Source: JAXGPL01 sp040766985 (GTDB lineage Bacteria > Bacillota > Sulfobacillia > JAUYEG01). Taken from it: a stretch of DNA of 64,000 nt. The position numbers were made by a program, and so were the translations under genes. This document shows, piece by piece, positions 34,677 through 43,548 of the stretch (positions within the stretch are counted from its first letter, which is position 1; each line of letters opens with the position of its first letter). The notes under the pieces were generated by a model. The model was not told the origin of the DNA. It saw nothing but the letters and a program-made list of their open reading frames with translations, and made no database searches. The DNA lies in NCBI GenBank assembly GCA_040766985.1, contig JAXGPL010000006.1:62001-126000 (forward strand). The letters run 5' to 3'.

Positions 34677-37205
34677 TTGCTTGGAGGGGTCCTTCTGAAC
34701 CGCGAAGCCGACTACACTCAACTCCGCCTGACGACTTCCCCATCTGACGTGGCCTGTGAGCACACGGGCGAGCTTACGCCGCTGTCGGGCATCATCGGCC
34801 AGGAGCGCGCGGTTCGGGCGCTGCGCTTTGGCCTGGGGATCAGAGCCAGGGGGTTCAACATTTACCTCGCCGGTGCGCCGGGGACCGGCAGGACGACCGC
34901 CGCCACCGACTACCTGAGGACCGCGGCTCGCGCCGAGCCGACTCCGCCGGACTGGGTCTACGTGCACAACTTCAAGGATCCGTACCAGCCCAAGGCCCTG
35001 CGGCTGTCGCCCGGCAAGGGGCGCCAGTTCGCCGAGGATGTCGGCAAGCTCATCGAGCGGGTCCAAGCGGAGCTGCCCAAGGCGTTCGAGTCCGCTCCCT
35101 ACACAGAGCAGCGCGGCGAGATCGCCGAGAAGCTCTCCGACCGCCGCCGTGAGCTGTTGTCTCGCCTGACGCAGCAGGCAAAGGAACGGGGCATGGCCAT
35201 TCAGGCGACGCCCGCAGGTTTCGTCATTGTCCCGGTCCGGGACGACAAGCCGCTCACCGACGACGAAATCGAGGGCATGGACGAGCAGAGCCGGGATGAC
35301 ATGACCCGCCGCCGGGACGAGGTCGAGGCCGAACTGAAGTCCTTTCTCAGCGACATGCGCACCGCCGAGAAATCCGCCGCCGAAGAGATCAGCAAGCTCG
35401 ATCGGGAGGTCGCGGTATACGCCATCGGCCACCTGGTCGACGAGACGGTGGCGGAGTACTCGGACATTGAGGGCGCCGGCGACTACCTCCGGGCTCTGGA
35501 GGAGGATGTCATCGACAAGCAGGCCCTGTTTCGGGGGACCGGCCATTCCGGCGGCGATGAGGAGAGCCGTCACCGGCAGGAAGCCATGCGCGACGTGTTC
35601 GGCCGGGATATGCGGTTTCGCAGGTATGAGGTAAATGTCATTGTCGATAACAGCACGCTGTTGGGAGCGCCGGTGGTGATCGAGCTCAACCCGACCTTCA
35701 CCAACCTGTTCGGCAAGATGGAGAAGGAAGCGCAGTTCGGTGCCTTGACCACGGACTTCACGATGATCCGCCCCGGCGCTTTGCACCGGGCCAACGGCGG
35801 CTACCTGGTGGTGCCGGCCCGCGAGGTCCTGACCAACCTTTTCACCTACGAAACCCTCAAGCTCGCCGCCCGCTCCAGGGAGATCGCAATTGAGGAGGTC
35901 GCGGAGCGCCTCGGGCTGACGACTACGAAGAGCCTGCGCCCCGAGCCTATCCCGCTGGACGTCAAGTTGGTGATGATCGGAGATTCGTACCTGCACTTTC
36001 TGCTCCACGCCTATGACCCGGACTTCGGCGAGCTGTTCAAGGTCAAAGCCGAGTTCGGCACGACGATGGACCGCACGGCCGAGAAAACCGCGCAGTATGC
36101 CGCCTTTGTCTGTACGCTGTGCGAGAAGGAAGGCCTTCGACACCTCAGGGCGGCCGCGGTCGCGGAACTAATCGACCACAGCGCCCGGTTGGCCGGCGAC
36201 AGGCACAAGCTGACGACGGAGTTCTCCGAGATCGCCGACCTGATCCGCGAGGCCGACTACTGGGCGGGCATCGAAGGCGCGGACCTGATCGACAGGGGAC
36301 ACGTCGAGAGGGCCATCGACGAGAAGCACTTCCGCTCAAACCTCATCGAGGAGCGCCTCCGCGAACTCGTCGCTCAGGGAGTCATCCTTATCCAGACCCG
36401 CGGCGAACAGGCGGGCCAGGTCAACGGGCTCTCGGTTTTCAGCCTGGGCGACCTGACGTTCGGGAGTCCTGCCCGGATCACGGCGACGGTCGGCATCGGG
36501 CGGGCAGGCGTGGTCGACATCGAGCGTGAGGCGAGGCTTGGCGGCCCTATCCACACCAAGGGCGTTCTCATCCTCGGCGGCCTGCTCGCTGAGCGGTACG
36601 CCCGCGATATCCCGTTGAGCCTCTCGGCGCGCCTGGTCTTTGAGCAGAACTACGGGATGGTGGAGGGCGACTCTGCATCTTTGGCGGAAACCTGCGCGCT
36701 CCTTTCCGCCCTGAGCGGCGTACCGATCCGGCAGTCGATCGCGGTAACGGGGTCGATCAACCAGAAGGGCCAGGTCCAACCCATCGGCGGGGTCAATGAG
36801 AAGATCGAGGGCTTCTATGCGACGTGCAAGCTCAACAGCGGCGAGAACGGTCCAGACGGTACGCAGGGCGTTGTCATCCCCGAGAGCAACGTTCGCCACC
36901 TGATGCTCCGTCGCGACGTTGTGGAGGCAGCCCGGGAAGGCCGTTTTCACATCTGGCCGGTTTCCACGCTGGACGAAGCGCTGGAGATCCTGACCGGGAC
37001 TCCAGCGGGGCGGCAGGGGACCGACGGATCATACCCCGAGGGCAGCATCAACGCCCGGGTGATGGCAAGACTTGCCCAGCTGGCCGAAAGGATGATCCGC
37101 TTCGGTGCGGGCTCCGGTGCGGCGACGGTCGTACGCACGGAGGCTCCGCCGGGCGAGCCCGAACCGCAGCCGCCACAGCCGCCGCCGGTGACCAGAGAAG
37201 CGTAA
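34677..37205 (+). CDS. Lon-like ATP-dependent protease (AAA_32 plus Lon proteolytic domain)
   Basis: The protein has 842 residues. The N-terminal region has a Walker A-like loop (AGAPGTGRTTAATDYL) and a long helical insert with charged coiled-coil character (about 115-240). The AAA-like core follows, and the C-terminal Lon proteolytic domain from about 570 has the catalytic dyad Ser666 in VEGDSASLAE and Lys709 in NEKIEGF, 43 apart as in Lon. This is the LonB/LonC-type family (AAA_32), a cytosolic or membrane-associated protease. TTG at 34677 is the first usual start, but GGAGGGG lies inside that frame and points to CTG at 34695, which would give 836 residues. A proline-rich tail ends the protein. 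A strong terminator follows. Confidence 0.9.
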   Translation: MLGGVLLNREADYTQLRLTTSPSDVACEHTGELTPLSGIIGQERAVRALRFGLGIRARGFNIYLAGAPGTGRTTAATDYLRTAARAEPTPPDWVYVHNFKDPYQPKALRLSPGKGRQFAEDVGKLIERVQAELPKAFESAPYTEQRGEIAEKLSDRRRELLSRLTQQAKERGMAIQATPAGFVIVPVRDDKPLTDDEIEGMDEQSRDDMTRRRDEVEAELKSFLSDMRTAEKSAAEEISKLDREVAVYAIGHLVDETVAEYSDIEGAGDYLRALEEDVIDKQALFRGTGHSGGDEESRHRQEAMRDVFGRDMRFRRYEVNVIVDNSTLLGAPVVIELNPTFTNLFGKMEKEAQFGALTTDFTMIRPGALHRANGGYLVVPAREVLTNLFTYETLKLAARSREIAIEEVAERLGLTTTKSLRPEPIPLDVKLVMIGDSYLHFLLHAYDPDFGELFKVKAEFGTTMDRTAEKTAQYAAFVCTLCEKEGLRHLRAAAVAELIDHSARLAGDRHKLTTEFSEIADLIREADYWAGIEGADLIDRGHVERAIDEKHFRSNLIEERLRELVAQGVILIQTRGEQAGQVNGLSVFSLGDLTFGSPARITATVGIGRAGVVDIEREARLGGPIHTKGVLILGGLLAERYARDIPLSLSARLVFEQNYGMVEGDSASLAETCALLSALSGVPIRQSIAVTGSINQKGQVQPIGGVNEKIEGFYATCKLNSGENGPDGTQGVVIPESNVRHLMLRRDVVEAAREGRFHIWPVSTLDEALEILTGTPAGRQGTDGSYPEGSINARVMARLAQLAERMIRFGAGSGAATVVRTEAPPGEPEPQPPQPPPVTREA

Positions 37206-37235
37206 CCTTCGCGCTCCATGTAGGCGCTTAAGAGC

Positions 37236-37284
37236 AACGCCCGCGCCGATGCCCGCGCCGATTTCCGTACTCGGCGCGGGCGTT
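37236..37284 (+). terminator. rho-independent terminator of the Lon-like gene
   Basis: AACGCCCGCGCCGA and TCGGCGCGGGCGTT form a 14-bp perfect stem with a 21-base loop, followed by CCTTTGG. It lies 30 bases after the stop codon. Confidence 0.85.
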
Positions 37285-37467
37285 CCTTTGGTTTGGGCTC
37301 CATCCCAACCTCGGTTACCTCCAGGGGGCTCCCCGCTACTATGCGAGTGCTGGCCCACGATTGGGCAAGACGCTCCAAGGCCTGGTCCGGGTTCCCCGAA
37401 GCTCACTGCCAACGGTCGGCCAGCACTGCTGTTCAGTCTATTCGGCGAATGGGGAGGGGGTGAGTTG

Positions 37468-37731
37468 ATGGAGAAAGCGGAGGTCCAGACCATTCTGGAG
37501 CTTGCCAAGCAGATGTTTATGGAGGATGCCCCGAAGGCGGCTGCTGCCGCGCCCGAGGCTAATACCGCGAAGTGCCCCGGCAACACCGTTCACCGGTGCC
37601 CCCCTGACAACGGCTGTGCCGTGCCTTTGCTGGCCCTGTACTTTGTGTTCTCGGATTGCGTCGTGATCAATAATGGCGCCTGCCCGCAGTGGGATTTCTG
37701 CGGCAACGCGGTTGCCTGCGCCCGGAAGTAG
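37468..37731 (+). CDS. small Cys-rich protein CR1 (homolog of the next gene)
   Basis: The 87-residue product has an N-terminal amphipathic helix (EVQTILELAKQMFMEDAPKA), an alanine-rich linker, and a C-terminal core with seven Cys (CPGNTVHRCPPDNGCAVP, FSDCVV, GACPQWDFCGNAVACARK). The segment GCAVPLLALYFVFSDC aligns with NCAVPQKVIYIIFTDKTC of the next gene, so the two are paralogs. Leader-like helix plus Cys core recalls RiPP precursors or small metal-binding or disulfide proteins, but no modification enzyme is adjacent. Start: ATG with GGGAGGGGGTGAG upstream. I do not recognise the family. No secretion signal is seen. Confidence 0.6.
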   Translation: MEKAEVQTILELAKQMFMEDAPKAAAAAPEANTAKCPGNTVHRCPPDNGCAVPLLALYFVFSDCVVINNGACPQWDFCGNAVACARK

Positions 37732-37752
37732 TGGACTGCCCGGACTGGAGCC

Positions 37753-37784
37753 CGGTCGGGTGCGCTGCCGTCGCACTCCGACCG
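37753..37784 (+). promoter_or_regulatory. hairpin between the two Cys-rich genes
   Basis: CGGTCGG-GTGCG and CGCAC-TCCGACCG form a stem of about 12 bp (one mismatch) with loop CTGCCGT. It has no T-run. It sits 20 bases after CR1 and about 30 before CR2, so it may stabilise CR1 mRNA or lower CR2 expression. Confidence 0.4.
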
Positions 37785-37815
37785 CCCGGAGCCCATGTAG
37801 TGAGGAGGGATTAAG

Positions 37816-38109
37816 CTGAGATCCAAAGATATCGTGATCGGTGGTTCTGACCAGGCCAATGCCGAACGGCCCTCATTTGAATACGGGGAACGCGAACTCG
37901 CGCACGATTGCAGGTGCAAAGACAACTGTGCCGTGCCGCAGAAGGTCATCTACATCATCTTCACCGACAAGACCTGCATCGACAAGCTTTGCGTGTCGAA
38001 GACATGTGGGCTGACCAAAGCCGAAGCGAGGATGCTCTGGAAGCTCTGGTGGCGGTGGAAACAAGGCTGCCGGCAGGGCGACGGTCGCTTCGACTGGCGC
38101 CGCGGCTAA
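37816..38109 (+). CDS. small Cys-rich protein CR2
   Basis: Ninety-seven residues if translation starts at CTG 37816, which is 7 bases after GGAGGG; the first usual start is GTG 37834, which lacks a ribosome binding site. The Cys pattern is HDCRCKDNCAVP, then TDKTCIDKLCVSKTCG. The core aligns with CR1 (CAVP, aromatic-aliphatic run, then FTD or FSD followed by Cys). The tail is basic and Trp-rich (WKLWWRWKQGCRQGDGRFDW), unlike CR1. No family is recognised. A basic, Trp-rich tail fits a membrane- or nucleic-acid-active peptide, which is inference only. It converges on the FAD oxidoreductase gene. Confidence 0.55.
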   Translation: MRSKDIVIGGSDQANAERPSFEYGERELAHDCRCKDNCAVPQKVIYIIFTDKTCIDKLCVSKTCGLTKAEARMLWKLWWRWKQGCRQGDGRFDWRRG

Positions 38110-38208
38110 GAGCCACGACCCGGTGTGGCGGCAGAACGGAGGGCCGCTGACGGCGGCCTCGGGCTGCCGCTCCGGTGTTGGGGACATGCCCTCGCCGACC
38201 CCGTCCCA

Positions 38209-40092
38209 CTACCGCGGCACGACCAACTCGCATAGGGCTCCCGCTACTTCACCCCGCGTCATCGTCAGGCACCTCGCTTCCAACTCACCGGCGGTGCTCC
38301 TGCGCAACCCAAATTGGCGCCGCGCGGCCTCGATCCACGCTGCCGCCTCGGCCGGCGATACCGGGTCGTCAGGAGCGAAGTCCAGTCCGCAGGCGCGCAG
38401 GATTCCGCACACGGCGAGGTACTGAACGGGGAAGAACGCCGGGTGGCCGATCGGCACATCGCAGAACCAGTAAAGCGGCACTCCGGACGACAGGAGAAGC
38501 CGCTGCAGGCGTCTGAGTAATCCCAGGTCAAGTGCTACGTCCACCGTCCCGCAGCCGATCTTGCCGGCCATGGCGCATAGAGCCCCGGCGGCCTCGCCGA
38601 TGTTCCACTCCACGGGCTGGAACCGGTACGCTCCGTTGGCAATGTGCGTGGTGGAGATGGTCTTGCCGCCGGCCACGAAGTTGGCGATGTCGGCGGCCAC
38701 CATTGCGGACAGCGGAATCTGGTATCTCAGGACGCGCTGCCCGGAACCCCGCCGCGACGTGGTGTGAGCGCACCGGTGAATGTCGATGTACGGATACCAG
38801 CCGATGCCCACCGTATCGGGGTGCATCCTTGCCCGGACGCCGCAGTTGTACCCGGCCGCCACGTCCTGCTCGCGGATCGTGTCCAGGCCGTAAAGCCGCC
38901 TCGCTTCGCGGATGTGGGGTTCCTCAGCCAGCCCGTCGGGGCTGCCCATGACATCGGCGCGGAGCTTAAGTTCGGGATAGCCTTTGCCCTTGCCGTCGTC
39001 GCGCGGCGCCTCCGTCTGCAGCCAATAGAGAAAGCTGAGTGCCAGCTGTTTGGCACGCTGCTTGTGTCGCAGGATGCCTTCGGTGGGTTGGCCGATCAAG
39101 GTTTCATCGTGGTAGTCGGTGCTCGCGGAGCTGACCAGGGAGAGGTCGCCGGCGAATTCCGGGCTCGCGAAGTGCCCCGCGTAAATGATCCGCCGCCAGT
39201 TCAGGAACGATCGGCTGCCCCGCCCGTGCGCGAACATGGTCCGCCCGCCCAGGGTGAACGGGTGCGTACGCCGGAGTTCATCATAGAGCTCAGGCTTGGG
39301 GATGACGTGTTGTTCGCCGGGGCGGAACTCCACCGCGAAGGTGTATGTGAACGACTGGGTGGCTCGGGGGTCCGGTACGGCCGGCGCGCTGGGCTCACCG
39401 GTTTCGGCAAAGCAGTCGGTACCCACCCGGTAGGCTATTCCCGCCAGCGGCATCAGCTCGCCCGTCTCCGTGGCGTCGATCACGTATCGGGGCCGGATGC
39501 GAGTGGACTTGCCGGTCGCCGCCGTCTCCACGACGACCTCGGAAACCCGTTCGCCGTCGCGCTTGGCGGCGCAAAGGGTGGTACCGAGCAGTACCCTGAG
39601 CCTCCCTGATCGTCGCGCCGGTTCGACCATCCGCTCAAGCGCCGCCACTCCCGCCTTCGGTTCAAATGCCAGGGGGGTCTGCCGCCGCGGGGAGCCGGGG
39701 TTGGGCAAGCGGTCGTCCAGCCGCAGTATGAGCTTGAGGTGAGGGCGGTAGTATTCCTTGATCTGCCGCCGCAACTCGTAGTACAGCGCTGTGCCGCCGA
39801 ACTGATCAATGAAGGCGTGCTCCTCGAGTACCGAGACCCCTTGGGAGGTCATCGCGCCGCCGAGCACGGACGCCGGCTCGACGAGGGTGACGTCGCATCC
39901 CATTGCCGTGGCCTTTAGCGCTGCGGCTACCCCTCCAAGTCCGCCCCCGGCGACGAGCAACGTGCAATCAGCCTGGGCTGACGGGGTGGTCACCATGGAC
40001 CGGCCGCCGCGCCCGCCGTATTGGGTTTTACGCACCTCAACCGTTTCCTGGCTCTTGCCTGCGGCCCCGTGCTCGGCGTAGACGCATAGCAC
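38209..40092 (-). CDS. FAD-dependent oxidoreductase
   Basis: The 627-residue frame holds a glycine-rich FAD-binding motif (VAGGGLGGVAAALKATAMGC followed by VTLVEP), typical of the FAD_oxidored family related to the fumarate reductase and heterodisulfide reductase-linked flavoproteins. Later conserved pieces are YVIDATETGELMPLAGIAYR and GRTMFAHGRGSRSF, and near the end NFVAGGKTISTTHIANGAYR, the second FAD site. The substrate is unknown. The start is doubtful: GTG at 40092 has AGGAG almost touching it, while the ATG at 39996 begins just before the FAD fold but has no ribosome binding site. The first 30 residues may not be real. It appears monocistronic, with a hairpin upstream at 40152. Confidence 0.8.
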   Translation of the reverse strand: MLCVYAEHGAAGKSQETVEVRKTQYGGRGGRSMVTTPSAQADCTLLVAGGGLGGVAAALKATAMGCDVTLVEPASVLGGAMTSQGVSVLEEHAFIDQFGGTALYYELRRQIKEYYRPHLKLILRLDDRLPNPGSPRRQTPLAFEPKAGVAALERMVEPARRSGRLRVLLGTTLCAAKRDGERVSEVVVETAATGKSTRIRPRYVIDATETGELMPLAGIAYRVGTDCFAETGEPSAPAVPDPRATQSFTYTFAVEFRPGEQHVIPKPELYDELRRTHPFTLGGRTMFAHGRGSRSFLNWRRIIYAGHFASPEFAGDLSLVSSASTDYHDETLIGQPTEGILRHKQRAKQLALSFLYWLQTEAPRDDGKGKGYPELKLRADVMGSPDGLAEEPHIREARRLYGLDTIREQDVAAGYNCGVRARMHPDTVGIGWYPYIDIHRCAHTTSRRGSGQRVLRYQIPLSAMVAADIANFVAGGKTISTTHIANGAYRFQPVEWNIGEAAGALCAMAGKIGCGTVDVALDLGLLRRLQRLLLSSGVPLYWFCDVPIGHPAFFPVQYLAVCGILRACGLDFAPDDPVSPAEAAAWIEAARRQFGLRRSTAGELEARCLTMTRGEVAGALCELVVPR

Positions 40093-40151
40093 CTCCTAAG
40101 CGTGTCTTGCGAAGGCATGATACTCGCCCGCCCGAGGGGCCGAAACGCAGA

Positions 40152-40180
40152 CGGCCTGGTGAGGCGGTGCACCAGGGCCG
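40152..40180. terminator. hairpin between AKR remnant and FAD gene
   Basis: CGGCCTGGTG and CACCAGGGCCG pair over about 10 bp (one bulged G) with an 8-base loop. On the minus strand it is downstream of the aldo/keto reductase remnant and upstream of the FAD gene. No T-run. Confidence 0.4.
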
Positions 40181-40223
40181 GTACGCGGCGCGGAGCTAGG
40201 TGGGCCGGCTGAGGGCCACCGTC

Positions 40224-40809
40224 TTATCCCTTAAACTTGGCGAATGCACTCGCGGCCTCCCGCATCTGCGCGGGGACGTCGACCCCGAAGGGGCACCGCT
40301 CCATGCACTCGCCGCAGCCCGTGCATAGGCCGGGCTTGTCGGCCAGGGCTCGGGCGACATCAGGAGCGTAACTGAGGCCCCAGCCGAGCCCGCGAAAGGC
40401 GCTCATCACATCGCCGATCGGGATTTCCATGGGGCAGGGAGGCAGTGGTTGCAGAAGGTGATGTTGAGGATATCTGCGTGGTCGGTCCCAAGGCGCCGGA
40501 GCCAGCTTCGACGTAGGCCTCGCATTCGGCGGGTTCCCTTGACGAACTCCACTGTCCCTCGCTGACAATGCCGCCGAGGTGACACGTCAATACAGCCTGG
40601 TCCCGCCGTCCCTTGAACGCAGCACCCATGTTGTCCCGGTAGTCCGGCATGGGCATCAACACGTCAAAGTAGTTGGCTCCGCGGTCCAGGGCCTCGCTGA
40701 TCGTGTCGATCACTGTCTGACGGCCTTGACGCAGATACTCCGTTCCAAGGCCGATCAGGCCGACCTTCCAGCCGGTCCGGCCCAGGGTCCTTCTGGGCAT
40801 CTCCGCCAC
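40224..40809 (-). pseudogene. aldo/keto reductase with ferredoxin tail, internal deletion
   Basis: The N-terminal part is an aldo/keto reductase start: RTLGRTGWKVGLIGLGTEYL, then SEALDRGANYFDVLMPMPDY (the NAD(P)H region) and AVLTCHLGGI. After about 130 residues it jumps to the C-terminal end: CPMEIPIGDVMSAFRGLGWG followed by a ferredoxin motif CTGCGECMERCPFGVDVP. Normal members have about 330-380 residues, so some 150 residues of the barrel, including the catalytic Tyr-Lys region, are missing and the frame changes. The gene is therefore dead unless the assembly has collapsed it. GTG 40809 or ATG 40800 is the start; AAGGAGG lies 10 bases before the GTG. Confidence 0.75.
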
Positions 40810-40892
40810 TATCGATTCGCCTCCTTCAGTCCCCGCAATGCGGGGCGACATCCTGAATCCGGGAAACCTGAATTTGCAAGAACCGTGCCGTG

Positions 40893-40934
40893 GCCTCCGC
40901 CGGCAGTAGCCTCCGCCGGCAGTAGCCTCCGCCG
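40893..40934. repeat. short tandem repeat, 16-bp unit
   Basis: GCCTCCGCCGGCAGTA occurs twice and a third copy is cut after 10 bases. It is upstream of the AKR remnant on the minus strand; the reverse complement contains GGCGGAGGC. It may be a replication slippage product. Confidence 0.8.
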
Positions 40935-41015
40935 TGTCGAGGGGGAAGGAACGCCGCCGATATCGTCCAATCAATAACAGGTCATCGGAAAATAGTTGTC
41001 TTAGGAGTTGGAAAA

Positions 41016-41816
41016 ATGCCGGTCATCGAAGCGGTTGATCTCCGCAAAAGCTACGGTTCGCTCAAGGCGGTCGACGGCGTAAGCATCGCAGTCAGAGCCG
41101 GGCGAGCTATTCTGTTTTCTGGGCCCCAACGGCGCGAGACCACGACAATCAAGATGCTGATCGGCCTGATCAAGCCGATGGGCGGCCGGGTCCGCATCGA
41201 TGGCCTGGATGTTCGGGTCGAACCGGTCAAGGCCAAGAGCAGGATCGGGTACGTCCCGATGCGGCGAACCCTCTACGATCGGCTCACTGCCAGGGAGTTT
41301 CTCGGCTTTGTCGCTGACATCTTCCGCCTGGGCAGGCAGGAACGTGCCGTGCGGATCGATTCCCTTCTCGAGCGGTTCGAGCTTACCGGCGACGCCGACC
41401 AGATGCTCGGTGGCTTCTCGCGTGGCATGCGCCAGAAGGTCACGATTGCTGCGGCGCTGCTTCACGATCCCAAGGCAATCTTCCTCGACGAGCCGACCGT
41501 GGGGCTCGACCCCAAGAGCGCCCGCACCCTCAAGGATCTGCTCCGGGGGTCGTGCGATCGCGGAGCCGCGGTATTCATGTCGACCCATATCCTCGAAGTG
41601 GCCGAGACCATGGCCGACCGCGTTGGGATCATCCAAAAGGGCCAGATGCGTTTCCAGGGTACTGTGGCCGAACTTCGCGAGTACGAGCACGGACCGGAGT
41701 CCGCGTCGCTTGAGGAGTTGTTCCTCCTGCTTACAGAAACCGGCAACGCCGTCGCCGGCCAGCCGGCCGCGGGGAGCGGCGGCCGCGGGCGGCCCGGCAG
41801 CCGGGAACGGAGCTGA
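41016..41816 (+). CDS. ABC transporter ATP-binding protein with damaged Walker A
   Basis: The 266-residue protein has signature MLGGFSRGMRQKVTIA, Walker B AIFLDEPTVGLDP and H-loop MSTHILEVAE, so it is an ABC-2 exporter ATPase. Where GPNGAGKTTT is expected it reads FSGPQRRETTT: the Lys that holds ATP phosphate is absent. The DNA looks like one inserted T before GGGCCCC and a four-base loss after GGCGCG, which together restore frame. If the sequence is right the pump cannot hydrolyse ATP normally. The start at ATG 41016 follows TTAGGAG. Translation runs two bases into the next gene's leader; it pairs with the permease at 41819. Confidence 0.85.
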   Translation: MPVIEAVDLRKSYGSLKAVDGVSIAVRAGRAILFSGPQRRETTTIKMLIGLIKPMGGRVRIDGLDVRVEPVKAKSRIGYVPMRRTLYDRLTAREFLGFVADIFRLGRQERAVRIDSLLERFELTGDADQMLGGFSRGMRQKVTIAAALLHDPKAIFLDEPTVGLDPKSARTLKDLLRGSCDRGAAVFMSTHILEVAETMADRVGIIQKGQMRFQGTVAELREYEHGPESASLEELFLLLTETGNAVAGQPAAGSGGRGRPGSRERS

Positions 41817-41818
41817 CG

Positions 41819-43522
41819 ATGCGCGACTTTTGGCTTGTACTGCGGGCGCACGTGGGCGTCTCGTGGCGGAGGCTCGGAAGGGGTGGCCGGGCTGCGGGGC
41901 TGCTGCTTCTCGGCATCGGGTTGGTGGTCGGCTTCGCGGCGCTGCTGGCCCGGGGCACGGTCGTTATGCTGCGGGGCCTGCACGATGTCCTTGCGGGCTA
42001 CCCGGAGCTCGTCCCCGCCGTCGAAGGCAACCTGCTCTTGATGTGGTCCCTGTTTGTCGTCGCCATCGTGCTCAGTAACGCTTTGCACACCACCTATGCG
42101 ACGCTTTATGGGTCCGATGACACCGGATTTCTTCTGGCGACGCCGCTCAGCACCAGGTCGGTGTTCGCGGCGCGCCTGACTGCCAGCATGGCCGGGTACG
42201 TCGCCGTCGCGGTGCCCACCTTCGGGCCGTTCGTCGCCTATGGCATGGCTTACGGCGCCGGCGCCCGGTACTACGTGACCGCGGCGCTGGCGTATTTCGG
42301 GTTTCTGGCTTTGATGGTCGCCGTGGCGGCGCTGTTTATCACGCTGGTCATGGCCTTCGTGCCGGGCGCCCGGCTGAAGCAGTGGTTGATGACCCTGGGT
42401 CTCCTGATCGGCTTGGCCATCGTCTTCGGTACGCAGTATGTGGCGGCGGGCGTGGATCGGCAAGGCGGGGTAGTGGCGCTGTTGCAGCGGATCGGCGGGT
42501 TCAATCTTGGCGGCATCCCCGTGCTTCCGCACGTGTGGCTGGCCCGGGCAACGCAGGCGGCAGTCGCAGGCGGTGGGCTGAACTATGTCCTTGCGCTTCT
42601 AGGTCTCACGGCCCTCGCCGGTTTTGTGCTCGTGAACTACGCTTCACGCGTGTACACGGTTGGCTGGGCCGGTGGGCAGGAAGCCCAGCGCCGTCGCGTG
42701 CGGGCGCCACGACGGCGCAGCACAACCACTGCGGCCGCCAAGGGAAGATCGCCCCTGGCTTCGCCCTTCTGGGGGCTCGCCCGCAAGGACTTCCTGGCCA
42801 GCGCCAGGACACCGGTGTTGTGGTACCTGTTGCTTGTGGGCGCTGTGGTGGTTGCATTCCAGATCATCAACATGGTGCGGGCAAGATCGGGGCAGCCGGT
42901 GGACGAGGGCGTCAGGTTGTTGTTGTTGGGGTTCGTTCTGGGCGGTGCGAGCTTCTCGGGGTCTGTCCTTGCAGGGTCGGCGTTCAGCCGCGAAGGCGGC
43001 AACTTCGGGCTGGTGCAGTCGTGGCCGGTCCCGGCGACCACGGTGTTCCTCGGCAAGGTTGCCGCCGCGTTGCCTGTGCCGTTGGCAGCCAGCGTCGCGG
43101 GGCTGCTTGCTGTGTCACGGTTCACACCGGTGGCCTTCGCTCCGCTCTGGCGGTACCTGCCGGTTGTGGTCTTAAGCATTCTCTCAGTGCTGTCGCTGAT
43201 GGCCTTGCTGGACACGTTCTTTCCCGATTTCTCCTACGAGAAGGGGTTCGAGCCAGGCAGCCGCGGCTCGGGGACGACTGTGATCAAGACGCTAGTGTCC
43301 GTCTACGGTGGGATCGGCATCATCGTACTGATGATGGCGACCCTCAGCTTCGGCTTCACTTACGGGAGGTTCGGCTGGGCACAGTCGTTAACCCAGGGTC
43401 AAGCCGGTGCTTTGGCCTACGCGCTATTCGTGGCGGAGGCAGCTCTGTTTACGGTCGGCGCGGTGGCGCTGGGGTCGCGTCGGCTGGCCGCGCTCGCTCA
43501 GCGTGATGTGAGGCGGAGATAG
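41819..43522 (+). CDS. ABC transporter permease, large 12-helix type
   Basis: The 567-residue membrane protein has about twelve hydrophobic segments, arranged as two groups with a basic cytoplasmic stretch between them (about 275-320, QRRRVRAPRRRSTTTAAAKG). This is the layout of the putative ABC exporter permeases in Bacillota, twice the size of simple ABC-2 permeases. The first helix block (AAGLLLLGIGLVVGFAALLA) begins near residue 22. Its ATG is two bases after the ATPase stop, so the two are one operon. Substrate unknown. It is followed by a small doubtful minus-strand frame and the HELLH protein. Confidence 0.85.
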   Translation: MRDFWLVLRAHVGVSWRRLGRGGRAAGLLLLGIGLVVGFAALLARGTVVMLRGLHDVLAGYPELVPAVEGNLLLMWSLFVVAIVLSNALHTTYATLYGSDDTGFLLATPLSTRSVFAARLTASMAGYVAVAVPTFGPFVAYGMAYGAGARYYVTAALAYFGFLALMVAVAALFITLVMAFVPGARLKQWLMTLGLLIGLAIVFGTQYVAAGVDRQGGVVALLQRIGGFNLGGIPVLPHVWLARATQAAVAGGGLNYVLALLGLTALAGFVLVNYASRVYTVGWAGGQEAQRRRVRAPRRRSTTTAAAKGRSPLASPFWGLARKDFLASARTPVLWYLLLVGAVVVAFQIINMVRARSGQPVDEGVRLLLLGFVLGGASFSGSVLAGSAFSREGGNFGLVQSWPVPATTVFLGKVAAALPVPLAASVAGLLAVSRFTPVAFAPLWRYLPVVVLSILSVLSLMALLDTFFPDFSYEKGFEPGSRGSGTTVIKTLVSVYGGIGIIVLMMATLSFGFTYGRFGWAQSLTQGQAGALAYALFVAEAALFTVGAVALGSRRLAALAQRDVRRR

Positions 43523-43548
43523 ACATGGCAGGTGGTTTCACGGGTCGG

